From Capnocytophaga sp. (GTDB taxonomy: Bacteria; Bacteroidota; Bacteroidia; Flavobacteriales; Flavobacteriaceae): a stretch of 64,000 nucleotides of DNA. Both the position numbers and the translations under genes were made by a program. The stretch covers positions 1-64,000 of the forward strand of contig NZ_JAUNKD010000015.1 of the NCBI RefSeq assembly GCF_030532915.1, in the 5' to 3' direction. Positions 7,855 to 16,830 of the stretch are shown in pieces; positions within the stretch are counted from its first letter, which is position 1; the number at the start of each line of letters is the position of its first letter. The notes beneath the pieces are model-generated. The model worked only from the letters and a program-made list of their open reading frames with translations. It made no database searches and was not told where the DNA came from.

Positions 7855-9117
7855 TTACATATGTCCCATTTCTTGGGCAAGTGCTTCATTTTGTTTGCGA
7901 TACACACCGCTTTCCAATTTTTCGCGTATGGCCGAAAATGCGTTGAGTGTCTCTTCGATGTCTTTCATCGTGTGGGAAGCCGTCGGAATCATTCGTAGCA
8001 AAATCATTCCTTTCGGAATTACGGGATACACCACAATGGATAGGAAAATTCGGTAGTTTTCACGCAAATCATTCACCATTGCCATCGCCTCAGGAATACT
8101 TCCTTGTAGGAAAACAGGCGTTACGCAAGTGTTGGTGTCGCCGATGTTAAACCCTCTGGCTTTCAGTCCATTTTGAAGGGCATTTACGTTATCCCATAAC
8201 TTTTGTTTCAGTTCGGGCATCGTGCGGAGCATCTCCAAACGTTTTAAAGCCCCTTTAACGAAAATCATCGGAAGTGACTTGGCAAACATTTGCGAACGCA
8301 GGTTATATTTCAGATAATCAATGATTTCCTTATCGCCCGACACAAACGCTCCGATACCCGCCATTGACTTGGCAAAGGTGGAAAAATACAGGTCGATTTG
8401 GTCTTGAACGCCTTGTTCTTCGCCTGCTCCCGCTCCCGTTTTTCCGAGTGTTCCGAAGCCGTGCGCATCGTCCACCAAAATTCGGAAGCCGTATTTTTCT
8501 TTATACGAGAGGATTTCTTTGAGCTTGCCTTGTTGCCCACGCATTCCGAAAACGCCTTCGGTAATTACGAGAATACCACCGCCCGTGCCTTCTGCCCATT
8601 TTTTGGCTCGTTCGATGTTTTTGGCAAAGCTCTCCACGTCATTGTGTTGGTACGTAAAACGCTTTCCGAAATGCAAACGCACCCCGTCGATGATACATCC
8701 GTGAGAATCAGCGTCATATACAATCACATCGTTTTTGGCAACCAACGCATCGATGATAGAAACCATTCCTTGGTAACCGAAATTGAGCAAGTAGGCGGCT
8801 TCTTTGTGGGTAAATTCGGCGAGATTGCGTTCCAATTCTTCGTGCATTGAAGTGTGCCCGCTCATCATTCTTGCTCCCATCGGATAGGCGGCTCCGTATT
8901 CGGCGGCGGCTTCGGCATCTACCTTACGGATTTCAGGGTGATTTGCCAACCCTAAATAATCATTGATGCTCCAATTCAGGATTTCCTTGCCTTGAAACTG
9001 CATTCTCGGTCCTAATTCGCCTTCCAATTTCGGGAAAACATAATAGCCTTCGGCGTGAGAAGCCCAACGCCCGATGTTCCCTTTGTCGTTTTTTATTCTG
9101 TTAAATAAATCTGTCAT
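7855..9117 (-). CDS. PLP-dependent alpha-oxoamine synthase (serine palmitoyltransferase or cysteate acyltransferase type)
   Basis: A fold-type I PLP enzyme of 420 aa that condenses an amino acid with an acyl thioester and releases CO2. Landmarks are NDYLGLANHP (about residue 52), YPMGARMMSGHT, YDADSHGCIIDG, VDDAHGFGTLG (Asp and His holding PLP) and FSTFAKSMAGIGAF with the Schiff-base Lys. In Bacteroidota this family makes the long-chain base of sphingolipids from serine, or of sulfonolipids (capnine) from cysteate. Family knowledge allows both, and the sequence alone does not decide. A CBS-like synthase at 59.7 kb could supply cysteate. The protein has no signal peptide. Confidence 0.85.
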   Translation of the reverse strand: MTDLFNRIKNDKGNIGRWASHAEGYYVFPKLEGELGPRMQFQGKEILNWSINDYLGLANHPEIRKVDAEAAAEYGAAYPMGARMMSGHTSMHEELERNLAEFTHKEAAYLLNFGYQGMVSIIDALVAKNDVIVYDADSHGCIIDGVRLHFGKRFTYQHNDVESFAKNIERAKKWAEGTGGGILVITEGVFGMRGQQGKLKEILSYKEKYGFRILVDDAHGFGTLGKTGAGAGEEQGVQDQIDLYFSTFAKSMAGIGAFVSGDKEIIDYLKYNLRSQMFAKSLPMIFVKGALKRLEMLRTMPELKQKLWDNVNALQNGLKARGFNIGDTNTCVTPVFLQGSIPEAMAMVNDLRENYRIFLSIVVYPVIPKGMILLRMIPTASHTMKDIEETLNAFSAIREKLESGVYRKQNEALAQEMGHM

Positions 9118-9159
9118 TTTTATTTATTTTTCCTTGAAATCAATTTGTTAATTAAGGCG

Positions 9160-9167
9160 CAAATATA
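9160..9167 (-). promoter_or_regulatory. -7 promoter element for the alpha-oxoamine synthase gene
   Basis: TATATTTG on the minus strand, 43 bp before the ATG, matches TAnnTTTG. No clear TTG lies at the usual distance. Confidence 0.4.
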
Positions 9168-9301
9168 CATTTATTTTTTGGATTTTAGCGCTTTGTTCGT
9201 TACGAAATAGCGTAAGCACCCTAAAAAATAGTTCTTTTTTTGCAGAAATATTTCCCACTATTTTTTACGGAATGACGTATTTTTTCAAATATTAGGTTAC
9301 T

Positions 9302-9332
9302 AAAAAAATCCGCCTAACAGACGGATTTTTTT
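9302..9332 (-). terminator. Rho-independent terminator after ccsBA
   Basis: AAAAATCCG (9304-9312) pairs with CGGATTTTT (9322-9330) around a 9-base loop. A and T runs on the two sides would let it work in both directions. Confidence 0.8.
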
Positions 9333-9346
9333 TTTACTACAATATA

Positions 9347-12300
9347 CTATTTCTTATAATAAACACGGTATTTCCAATACGAAACCGCACCTAAAATCAG
9401 CACAAAAGCCACCGAGTAATACACAAATGAAGGGGTGATGATTTTATCACCGCTGGCGTAACTGTGCAATCCGGAGAGGTAAAAATTCACCCCGAAGTAG
9501 GTCATCATAATGCTGAAAAAAGCACCCGTAGCGGCAAAACTAAACGCCCACTTCCCGCGTAAGCCCGGCACTAAACGCATATGAATCACAAAGGCGTAAA
9601 CCATAATACTCACAAGCGCCCAAGTTTCTTTCGGATCCCAACCCCAGTAACGCCCCCAGCTTTCATTTGCCCACATTCCACCTAAGAAATTCCCGATGGT
9701 AAGCATCACCAAGCCCACCGTAAGCGCCAATTCGCCCACGATGACCAACTCTTGAATTGCCGGCGCGAGTTTCTTTTTGTTCTTTTGGGTCGTAAAAATC
9801 ATCAAAAACATACACACAATGCCCAAAATTGCCCCGAGTGCAAAAGGTCCGTAACTGCCCACAATCACCGCCACGTGAATCATCAGCCAGTAACTGTTCA
9901 ACACGGGTTGCAACGTTCCGATGGAAGGGTCCATCCAGTTCCAATGGGCAATCATCAGTATCATTGAGGTTACAAACGCCGTGGAAGCCAATGACAAAGG
10001 CGACCGCTTGGCAAACACCAAACCGATACCCATCGTAGCCCACGCCACATAAATCATACTTTCATAGGCATCACTCCAAGGGGCGTGCCCCGAAATGTAC
10101 CAACGCCCGATAAGCCCCAGCGTATGCAATATAAACAATACAAAAATCAAATATTTACATACTTTAATGATGTTTTTAACCACTTTGCTTCGGGAAAAAA
10201 TATCAACAATGAGCAAGACAAACATCAACGTTCCTACGTATAAATACCACTGAAACAATCTATTGAAAATATGAGCTTTATTGTATAAAATTTCGGCTTT
10301 TATTTTACTTTCGGAAGGAAGCACCGCCCCGCCGTGATTTTGCTGGTTTGTTTTAAAAGCGTCTAACAATTTATCCGGATTAGTGTAATCACCGGTCTGT
10401 ATCGCTTGCCGAAGCATATTCAAATAAATCGGCACTGCCCCGTTAATAAAATTGGCATAGAGCGTATCGCTGACCATTTTGGGATTTTCACGAAATTCAA
10501 GTGTTGATACCCATTTGTTGTTGGCGTCATCCAAAAGCGGGAAAATTCTCAAAATCTCTCCGGAAAGCGCCCTGTTGAGCAAGCCCATACGTTCATCGGC
10601 TTGTTTGAAATCTTTCTGAAACTGATTGGGCGTGTTGGTGGCATAGGCTTCTTGCAGAAACGGCGCCAGTTTGTAGTTCATCTTCTCGTCGTAAAAATCA
10701 ACCGCACTGACGTATTTTTTTCCTTTTTCAACCCCTAAAATGGCGTGCAGACTATCGTTTTGTTTTTTAACAGACATCAAATCAACGTAATACCAAGCCA
10801 TCGGGTTAAGCATCATTGAGAGCAACACCTGATTGGCGTTCATATCCCTGAACGTGTCGTTTTTGCTCATTTTGCGCAACAATTCAGAAGCAAACGTGTG
10901 CACGGGTTTCATTCGTCCGGCATCTTGAATAACAAGCTCACCAAAGCGTTCGGCGTGTTGTTTGCTCACGGTGGTGACCTTCAAAATGGAATCAAGCTGT
11001 TTTTCAGTAGGTCGCATCGAATGTTGTGCAAAAGCAGCCGGTACAACCATCAAAAGTGCCAATAATGTTGCAGCACGTTTGAGTTGCAAGCCTTTCAATT
11101 GCTTGGCTAACTTCACAAAACGGGAATTACCCACAAACATAAAGGCAATCAGCCCGCCATAGAGTAAAAAATAACCGATGTAAGTGAAAAGCGTGCCCCA
11201 ATAATCGTGATTAACCGAAATTACCGAGCCTTTTTCATCGGGATGAAACTGCGCCTGAAACAATCGATATCCTTTGTAATTCAATATGTTATTCATATAA
11301 ATTTCATAATCAAACTTATCCTCTTTTGATGCCACCGTTACCTTGCTTTTAAATGCGGAATAGCTGTTTTCCGTACCCGGATATTTATCCGCAATAAAAT
11401 CGTTGAGTGTTATGGCAAACGGAATCGGCACGCGGCGCGAACCATAACTGATGTGAAAATCCAATCCATTAACAGTTACGGTTTTAGGCGACTCAACCGA
11501 ACCTTTACGCCCCATTACCATCACTTCTTGGGTTTCGCTTCCTGATTTCACCTCAAAAACCACCGCATTGGCACTTTCTCTTGTTACTTCTTTTTCAGGT
11601 AGTTGAATCACACCTTGCTTGCCTCTAACCATCGGTTCGGGCACGACAAATTGCGTATCGCCCAGCGTGTAAAGCGAACGCAAGTGTAAAGGTTGAAGGC
11701 TATCCTTTAAAACCGAAGTTCTTTCTTGGGTTGCCATCGTCATGTAATTCCCCTCAAAAGGCGTTTTTATAAAATATCCTTCTTCACTAATTATCAGATT
11801 AATAGCTCCTTCTGTTGGGCGATTTACCGCAAAGAGAATATTATGAATATTGCTGATGTCGCCATCTTTGAGATAATGCTCGTGGCGCTCTCCCATACTT
11901 GATTCCACCAATTTCAAGTGCATTTCACCATTTGCATCGGTAACAAAACCTTCTTGTACGCCTCTGACGAACTTTTTATAATTCACCTCAAAGTCTTTTC
12001 CTTTAAAATCGGAAGCCCATCGGTAGTTGTTGTTTGTGTGGGGCGAAAACAACACTTCGGTTTGGTTGCTTTTCCTGAGCGCTTCGCTATCGTGCTGACC
12101 ATCAACAAAAACGGTAACATACGTACGGTCAGACACATAAAAATCAGCCGTTTCGCCTTCACGGATTGAAATCAGCCCCTCATCACTCACATAACGCGTA
12201 ATGAATGCCCCGAAAATAATAAACACCCACGAGAGATGCAACACCAGCACCGCCCAGTTTTCTTTTTTCAAAAGACTGTAACGCTTTATATTCCCGATGA

Positions 12301-12484
12301 AATTCACCATAAAAAGGAACATTATCAACTCAAACCACCACGCATTGTAAATCCAAATTCGAGCGGTATCGATGCCGTAATCATTCTCAATAAAAGTTCC
12401 CAATCCCAAAGAAACAGCATACACCACAAACAACACCGCCATCAAACGCGTTGAAAATATAAACTTCATAAAAAGGTTTAACAT
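9347..12484 (-). CDS. ccsBA: Fused cytochrome c biogenesis protein CcsBA (ResB-CcsA)
   Basis: The System II heme export and attachment protein, here one polypeptide of 1045 aa, delivers heme to apocytochromes c in the periplasm. The N-terminal half is ResB-like, with membrane segments near residues 8-28, 45-65 and 75-100, a large periplasmic beta-rich domain, and another segment near 440. A central periplasmic region follows. The C-terminal third is CcsA, with several membrane segments and the WWD heme-handling motif WGRYWGWDPKETWALV, plus flanking His residues (SGHAPWSDAYES, HSYASGDK). Fusion of the two subunits is usual in Bacteroidota. It has its own terminator and probably its own promoter (TATCTTTG at 12514-12521). 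Confidence 0.93.
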   Translation of the reverse strand: MLNLFMKFIFSTRLMAVLFVVYAVSLGLGTFIENDYGIDTARIWIYNAWWFELIMFLFMVNFIGNIKRYSLLKKENWAVLVLHLSWVFIIFGAFITRYVSDEGLISIREGETADFYVSDRTYVTVFVDGQHDSEALRKSNQTEVLFSPHTNNNYRWASDFKGKDFEVNYKKFVRGVQEGFVTDANGEMHLKLVESSMGERHEHYLKDGDISNIHNILFAVNRPTEGAINLIISEEGYFIKTPFEGNYMTMATQERTSVLKDSLQPLHLRSLYTLGDTQFVVPEPMVRGKQGVIQLPEKEVTRESANAVVFEVKSGSETQEVMVMGRKGSVESPKTVTVNGLDFHISYGSRRVPIPFAITLNDFIADKYPGTENSYSAFKSKVTVASKEDKFDYEIYMNNILNYKGYRLFQAQFHPDEKGSVISVNHDYWGTLFTYIGYFLLYGGLIAFMFVGNSRFVKLAKQLKGLQLKRAATLLALLMVVPAAFAQHSMRPTEKQLDSILKVTTVSKQHAERFGELVIQDAGRMKPVHTFASELLRKMSKNDTFRDMNANQVLLSMMLNPMAWYYVDLMSVKKQNDSLHAILGVEKGKKYVSAVDFYDEKMNYKLAPFLQEAYATNTPNQFQKDFKQADERMGLLNRALSGEILRIFPLLDDANNKWVSTLEFRENPKMVSDTLYANFINGAVPIYLNMLRQAIQTGDYTNPDKLLDAFKTNQQNHGGAVLPSESKIKAEILYNKAHIFNRLFQWYLYVGTLMFVLLIVDIFSRSKVVKNIIKVCKYLIFVLFILHTLGLIGRWYISGHAPWSDAYESMIYVAWATMGIGLVFAKRSPLSLASTAFVTSMILMIAHWNWMDPSIGTLQPVLNSYWLMIHVAVIVGSYGPFALGAILGIVCMFLMIFTTQKNKKKLAPAIQELVIVGELALTVGLVMLTIGNFLGGMWANESWGRYWGWDPKETWALVSIMVYAFVIHMRLVPGLRGKWAFSFAATGAFFSIMMTYFGVNFYLSGLHSYASGDKIITPSFVYYSVAFVLILGAVSYWKYRVYYKK

Positions 12485-12585
12485 AGTAATTTATACGTAA
12501 AAATTATGACCGACAAAGATATAACATAAAGCCCAAAGCGCAAAACAGAAACCCAAAAGTTTTCGGCTTTTGTTTTTACTTAACA

Positions 12586-12621
12586 CAAAAAAAGCCCGAG
12601 TAAAACACTTTACTCAGGCTT
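12586..12621 (-). terminator. Rho-independent terminator after the 12646-13173 gene
   Basis: AAGCC-GAGTAAA pairs with TTTACTC-GGCTT around loop ACAC with one mismatch. A seven-base T run follows on the minus strand. Confidence 0.8.
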
Positions 12622-12645
12622 GATTTTGTACTTCTAAAAACGTTG

Positions 12646-13173
12646 TTAAAATCTGTATCCGATTTTTACACCCGCATTGGGTTCAATAGCCCAGAAATAA
12701 TTATCATCAGTAACTCCCTTACCAAAGTTACGGGCAATGTTCACATACGGAGCCACGGTGAAAGTATCGTTATAATTCCAAAGATACCCCACACCCAATC
12801 CTAAAATGAAGCTATCCAAGTTTTTAACCTCATTTTCTTTTTTCCACTCACCAAAGCGGGTTTTTATAAACGGATTGATGTAAGGACCCGACAAATTGTC
12901 CAAATCAAAATAATAATTGTATCCTAATTTGAAACTAGTAGCTTTGTATTTTCCGCCATCTTTCGGGAAATACGAAAAACGGTCATTGAAAAACACCTCA
13001 GCATCAATCGATTGGTTAAAATCAATAAAATATTCATAACCTAATTCCACCGAAGCAATGGCGATAGCATTAAGAATATTTAACTTGACTTCGTGCTTTG
13101 GAAAATCTTTTGAGTCTTGTGCAAATGCTTTTGTTCCAAGCAACAACAAACATACGGCAATAATTTTCTTCAT
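12646..13173 (-). CDS. Outer membrane beta-barrel protein, 175 aa
   Basis: A signal peptide (KKIIAVCLLLLGTKAFAQ) is followed by alternating amphipathic strands and a C-terminal aromatic residue (GVKIGYRF), the usual signature of an eight-stranded outer membrane barrel. Strands such as VELGYEYF, FKLGYNYYF and LGLGVGYLW are evident. No enzyme motif is seen; it is probably a small porin-like or structural surface protein. It is transcribed alone, between two good terminators. Confidence 0.8.
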   Translation of the reverse strand: MKKIIAVCLLLLGTKAFAQDSKDFPKHEVKLNILNAIAIASVELGYEYFIDFNQSIDAEVFFNDRFSYFPKDGGKYKATSFKLGYNYYFDLDNLSGPYINPFIKTRFGEWKKENEVKNLDSFILGLGVGYLWNYNDTFTVAPYVNIARNFGKGVTDDNYFWAIEPNAGVKIGYRF

Positions 13174-13240
13174 CTGATTATTTTTTTAAACTAATTGCAA
13201 ATGTACTATGTTTTTTTAAAATAGCCAAGTAATTACAAAT

Positions 13241-13281
13241 AAAACACCCGAAACGAAGTTTAATTTCGTTTCGGGTGTTTT
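13241..13281 (-). terminator. Strong terminator after the ExbB/ExbD operon
   Basis: A perfect 17-bp stem (13241-13257 with 13265-13281) has a 7-base loop. The core is ACACCCGAAACGAA. A and T ends fit termination of the minus-strand operon. Confidence 0.85.
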
Positions 13282-13306
13282 CATTTCATATTAAGCAATC
13301 AAACCT

Positions 13307-13786
13307 TTATTTTTTTTCTACAACAGCGCCTTCGCGTGTAATATAAGTAAGTTTCAGTGCATTAACATCTTGTAATTTCTCTCGAATATCACTAATAAGC
13401 CCCATATTGGTATCGGCGTCAACTTTAAGGGCGGTGATAAAGATATCACGCAACTCCTCACGGATTCCGTCTCTGTATTGCAATATGAAAGGCGCAACCT
13501 CTGACACATCGGCAAACTTGTCATTAATTTGAATTTTTGCGTTTGAACCGTATTTATCTTGGTATTTTTCGAGAGGTTTTCCTGCGTAAATATACACCAC
13601 AGGGTCTTTTTTGTCAAGTTTTTGAACTTGATCTGCCGTTGGCACCTTATTGTGAACCATCAAATCGCTATCTTTCATCTCCGTTACGGTCATAAAGAAG
13701 AACAAAAGCATAAAAACAATATCAGGTAAAGATGCCGTTGAAACCGGTGGCAATTCACCACTTTTCTTTTTCGTAAATTTTGACAT
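13307..13786 (-). CDS. exbD: ExbD/TolR family proton-motor subunit, second copy
   Basis: A 159-aa subunit of the ExbB-ExbD inner membrane motor that uses the proton gradient to energise TonB. The single N-terminal membrane segment contains the essential Asp (SLPDIVFMLLFFFMTVTEM, about residue 21), and the C-terminal periplasmic domain carries the ExbD-type beta-alpha fold. It lies 15 bp after another exbD gene. Two different ExbD proteins per ExbB are usual in Bacteroidota. Confidence 0.9.
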   Translation of the reverse strand: MSKFTKKKSGELPPVSTASLPDIVFMLLFFFMTVTEMKDSDLMVHNKVPTADQVQKLDKKDPVVYIYAGKPLEKYQDKYGSNAKIQINDKFADVSEVAPFILQYRDGIREELRDIFITALKVDADTNMGLISDIREKLQDVNALKLTYITREGAVVEKK

Positions 13787-13800
13787 TTTAATTCTGATTT

Positions 13801-14415
13801 TTAGTTTTTCTTAGGTGCTGCTTCTAACAATTTTCTTGGAAACAACTCCTGCAATTTTTTGATTTTTCCTTCCAGTTCTTCCTTGCGCGATTTGGGCGTT
13901 CTGGCAGCGTTAAACTGCTCATCCATTTGAACGTAAGGTACCTCTTCGGGGAAAAGACGCTTACGCTCGCGCTCACGCAATTCATTATAGGCTGCAATCA
14001 ACTCATTTTGAACTGAAATATAGGTTTTATAAGATGTTTCACGGTCATTTCTAAGTGAAATAACTGCTTTTTCAGGATTGTCAGATGACAGCGGATTTTT
14101 ATTTCCTTTGCAATATGCGCAAGAACCGTCACCACCGTTATCCAAAAAATCAACAGCCGCTTTTCGTACATCTTTCAACTCAACTAACTGATTGTTCACC
14201 AACAACTGGTTGTTTTTATTCACAACCACAACCAATACGTTTTTCTCTTTTACCGGTGGCGGTGGCGGCATATCAGCCGGAGTTTTTGGAGGCAACTTTG
14301 TGGTAATACCTGCATTGGTTTCAATGGTTGTTGTTACCAAAAAGAATATCAACAACAAGAACGCAATATCAGCCATTGAACCGGCATTCACCTCCGGAAG
14401 TGCTCTTTTTGCCAT
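13801..14415 (-). CDS. exbD: ExbD/TolR family proton-motor subunit, first copy
   Basis: A 204-aa ExbD-like protein. The membrane segment with the conserved Asp is MADIAFLLLIFFLVTTTI (about residue 14). It is followed by a proline-rich linker (PPKTPADMPPPPPVK) that would span the periplasm, then the periplasmic domain with an unusual CAYCKG pair of cysteines about residue 100 and a lysine-rich C terminus. It is longer than its partner. The gene sits 4 bp from the small membrane protein gene upstream, inside the exbB operon. Confidence 0.9.
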   Translation of the reverse strand: MAKRALPEVNAGSMADIAFLLLIFFLVTTTIETNAGITTKLPPKTPADMPPPPPVKEKNVLVVVVNKNNQLLVNNQLVELKDVRKAAVDFLDNGGDGSCAYCKGNKNPLSSDNPEKAVISLRNDRETSYKTYISVQNELIAAYNELRERERKRLFPEEVPYVQMDEQFNAARTPKSRKEELEGKIKKLQELFPRKLLEAAPKKN

Positions 14416-14419
14416 AATA

Positions 14420-14809
14420 TTATTTTGTTAAAGCGCCCTTTATCCCTGAGAATATCAATAGTGCAACTGCCACTATTGTAAGGATATAGAACGAAATTAA
14501 ACCTGTGCTTACTAACTTTTCTGTGCTTTCACCTGATGCAAAGGCATACGATAGCCCCACAATAACAACAAAAGCTCCGGTATAGATAAGCGTTTTCTTC
14601 AATGCTTTGGGGTTTGCCAAAATATTCTTAGCACCCGAAACGATGGCCACCAATATGGCGATGGCAAGCAGTGCGTACGAAATCACAAACATCCATTGCA
14701 TAGGTGCATTTTGAACGTCTTGCGTGTTTGTTGAGGTTACCAACACTATCCAAAGCAAGGCTCCTATAACACCCAATACCAAAGCACCTATTTTTGATAT
14801 TTTATACAT
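14420..14809 (-). CDS. Small four-helix membrane protein in the ExbB/ExbD operon
   Basis: A 129-aa hydrophobic protein with four predicted membrane segments (about residues 7-25, 42-62, 75-92 and 105-125) and short loops. No catalytic or binding motif was recognised. Its place between exbB and exbD, with 4 bp and 29 bp spacing, suggests it is a motor accessory subunit or assembly factor; that is inferred only from context. Confidence 0.75.
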   Translation of the reverse strand: MYKISKIGALVLGVIGALLWIVLVTSTNTQDVQNAPMQWMFVISYALLAIAILVAIVSGAKNILANPKALKKTLIYTGAFVVIVGLSYAFASGESTEKLVSTGLISFYILTIVAVALLIFSGIKGALTK

Positions 14810-14838
14810 AGTTTAAACTCTTTATTTGTTATGAAATA

Positions 14839-15567
14839 CTATCTTTTTTGTCTTGCTACCAATAAATCTACCAATGAGATAGAAGCATCTTCCATATCAT
14901 TTACGATAGCGTCAATTTTAGCGATAATGTAGTTGTAGAACACTTGCAGGATAATGGCAACGATAAGTCCGAATACGGTTGTCAATAACGCCACTTTAAT
15001 ATCACCGGCAATCAATGAAGCGTCCAAACCACCGGCGGCACTAATCTTGTCAAACGCCTGAATCATACCGATTACCGTACCCATAAACCCGAGCATTGGA
15101 GCGATAGCGATAAACAAAGAAACCCAAGAAACGTTCTTTTCAAGTTGCCCCATTTGCACACCACCGTAAGCAACTACTGATTTTTCAACCATATCAATAC
15201 CTTCGCTTGAACGGTCTAAACCTTGATAGAAAATAGAAGCAACAGGCCCTTTGGTGTTACGGCAAACTTCTTTTGCAGCTTCAACACCTCCCGTATCCAA
15301 AGCTGATTCAACATCGGCAATTAATTTCTTGGTGTTGGTTGTTGCCATATTCAAGTAGATGATTCTTTCAATGGCTACTGCCAAACCTAAAATCAAACAC
15401 AACAATACAACCCCCATAAACTCAGGACCACCCTCAATGAAACGCTCCTTCAACACTTGGTGAAACCCTTTTGAGTCGGCTGCTGCTTGAACCTCTTGTG
15501 CGCTAACCATAGCAACGTTTAAAATTAGCATAGCTACCAAAAGTAGCTTAGATGACATTTTTTTCAT
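14839..15567 (-). CDS. exbB: ExbB/MotA/TolQ proton channel protein
   Basis: The 242-aa channel subunit of the TonB-energising motor. After an N-terminal hydrophobic leader ending AMVSAQ there are three membrane segments (about residues 50-72, 147-170 and 190-215). The family core is clear: SWVSLFIAIAPMLGFMGTVIGMI and KVALLTTVFGLIVAI with the conserved Thr residues. It heads an operon with a small membrane protein and two exbD genes. The TonB partner is not in the window. Confidence 0.92.
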   Translation of the reverse strand: MKKMSSKLLLVAMLILNVAMVSAQEVQAAADSKGFHQVLKERFIEGGPEFMGVVLLCLILGLAVAIERIIYLNMATTNTKKLIADVESALDTGGVEAAKEVCRNTKGPVASIFYQGLDRSSEGIDMVEKSVVAYGGVQMGQLEKNVSWVSLFIAIAPMLGFMGTVIGMIQAFDKISAAGGLDASLIAGDIKVALLTTVFGLIVAIILQVFYNYIIAKIDAIVNDMEDASISLVDLLVARQKR

Positions 15568-15652
15568 TGTTAATCTTTTTAATTTGTTAGTTAATTTAAT
15601 AATTATTTAATGGTTTATTTATGTACCTAAAAATCAATTAAGTACAACATCG

Positions 15653-15740
15653 CAGAGAGGAAGGGATTCGAACCCTCGATACGCTTTTGACGTATACACA
15701 CTTTCCAGGCGTGCTCCTTCAACCACTCGGACACCTCTCT
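15653..15740 (-). tRNA. tRNA-Ser(GGA)
   Basis: Read on the minus strand it has acceptor AGAGAGG/CCTCTCT, U8, the D arm TCCGAGTGGTTGAAGGA, anticodon loop CTGGAAA with anticodon GGA, a long variable arm pairing TACG...CGTA as in class II tRNAs, T loop TTCGAAT and discriminator G73. CCA is not encoded. It reads UCC and UCU codons. Confidence 0.95.
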
Positions 15741-15798
15741 GTTTGAGAATGCCAAATAACGAATTTTTTTTGTATTAGGAAAGAAAAAAAGAGTTTTT

Positions 15799-16830
15799 TT
15801 ATGAAATTTCTCCACAAATATTTTCTTCAAACCTGACTTTCAACTCATTATCTGGTATGTTTTTTTTCAGCAAAATCATCAATTTTGTGATGGCTGCCTC
15901 GGTTGTTATGTCTTTTCCGTTTATAATTCCTAACTTTTTAAGGTATTCACTGGCTTCGTACTTACCTAAAATAACACTTCCGCCGGAACATTGAGTTACA
16001 TTAACTATATGTATCCCTTTTTTGATGGCTTTTTCTATGCTCGCCAAAAACCATTGCTCGGTGGGTGCGTTACCCGAACCGTAAGTTTCCAAAACCACCG
16101 CCTTCAAATTCGGAATATTAAAAAACCCGTTTAAAATTTGCTCGGTAATGCCCGGAAACAATTTTACTACGGCTACATTTTGCTCAAACGTTTTCCGGAC
16201 CGTAAGTTTTGAGTTATTTTTGTGCGACAACAAATTCTCTTTCAACACTTTCAAATGAACACCGCTTTCAGCAAGGGTTGGGTAATTCATCGAAACGAAT
16301 GCCTGAAAATTCTCAGCATTAATTTTCGTGGTTCGGTTGCCTCGATATAATTTATACTCAAAGTACAAACCAACTTCCTGAATCACCGAAACGCCGTTTT
16401 CTTTCAAGGCTGCCAACTGAATTGACGTGATTAAATTTTCTTTGGCATCGGTGCGCAAATCACCTATCGGAAGCTGCGAACCGGTAAAAATCACCGGCTT
16501 AGAAAGCCCTTCAAGCATAAAACTAAGCGCCGAAGCCGAATAACTCATCGTATCACTTCCGTGCAAAACCACAAAACCGTCATAGGCTTGGTAATTCTTT
16601 TCAATAATTTCGGCTATGTCAATCCAATGTTGCGGATTCATATCCGAAGAATCAATTGCCTTTTTAAACGAAACCGAATCAATAACACAATCTAAATGCG
16701 CCAGCTCCGGAATGCGATGGTATATGTTCTCAAACTCAAAAGCACGCAACACACCAGTCTGATAATCCTTAACCATCCCGATGGTGCCGCCGGTGTAAAT
16801 CAGCAATATTTTTGAGTCTTCGGTTTTCAT
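15799..16830 (-). CDS. ansA: Type I L-asparaginase
   Basis: A cytoplasmic enzyme of 343 aa that hydrolyses L-asparagine to aspartate and ammonia. The first catalytic Thr lies in IYTGGTIGMV (about residue 14), the second in VLHGSDTMSYSASAL (about 94), with TGSQLPIGDLRTDAKENL next. There is no signal peptide, which fits the cytoplasmic type I form. It overlaps the upstream acyltransferase gene by four bases (ATGA), so translation is probably coupled, and both follow tatD on the same transcript. Confidence 0.93.
   Translation of the reverse strand: MKTEDSKILLIYTGGTIGMVKDYQTGVLRAFEFENIYHRIPELAHLDCVIDSVSFKKAIDSSDMNPQHWIDIAEIIEKNYQAYDGFVVLHGSDTMSYSASALSFMLEGLSKPVIFTGSQLPIGDLRTDAKENLITSIQLAALKENGVSVIQEVGLYFEYKLYRGNRTTKINAENFQAFVSMNYPTLAESGVHLKVLKENLLSHKNNSKLTVRKTFEQNVAVVKLFPGITEQILNGFFNIPNLKAVVLETYGSGNAPTEQWFLASIEKAIKKGIHIVNVTQCSGGSVILGKYEASEYLKKLGIINGKDITTEAAITKLMILLKKNIPDNELKVRFEENICGEIS

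Noticed and set aside
15627-15830. Short ORF covering the tRNA-Ser gene
   Set aside because: It overlaps a complete tRNA on the same strand, so it is not a protein gene.
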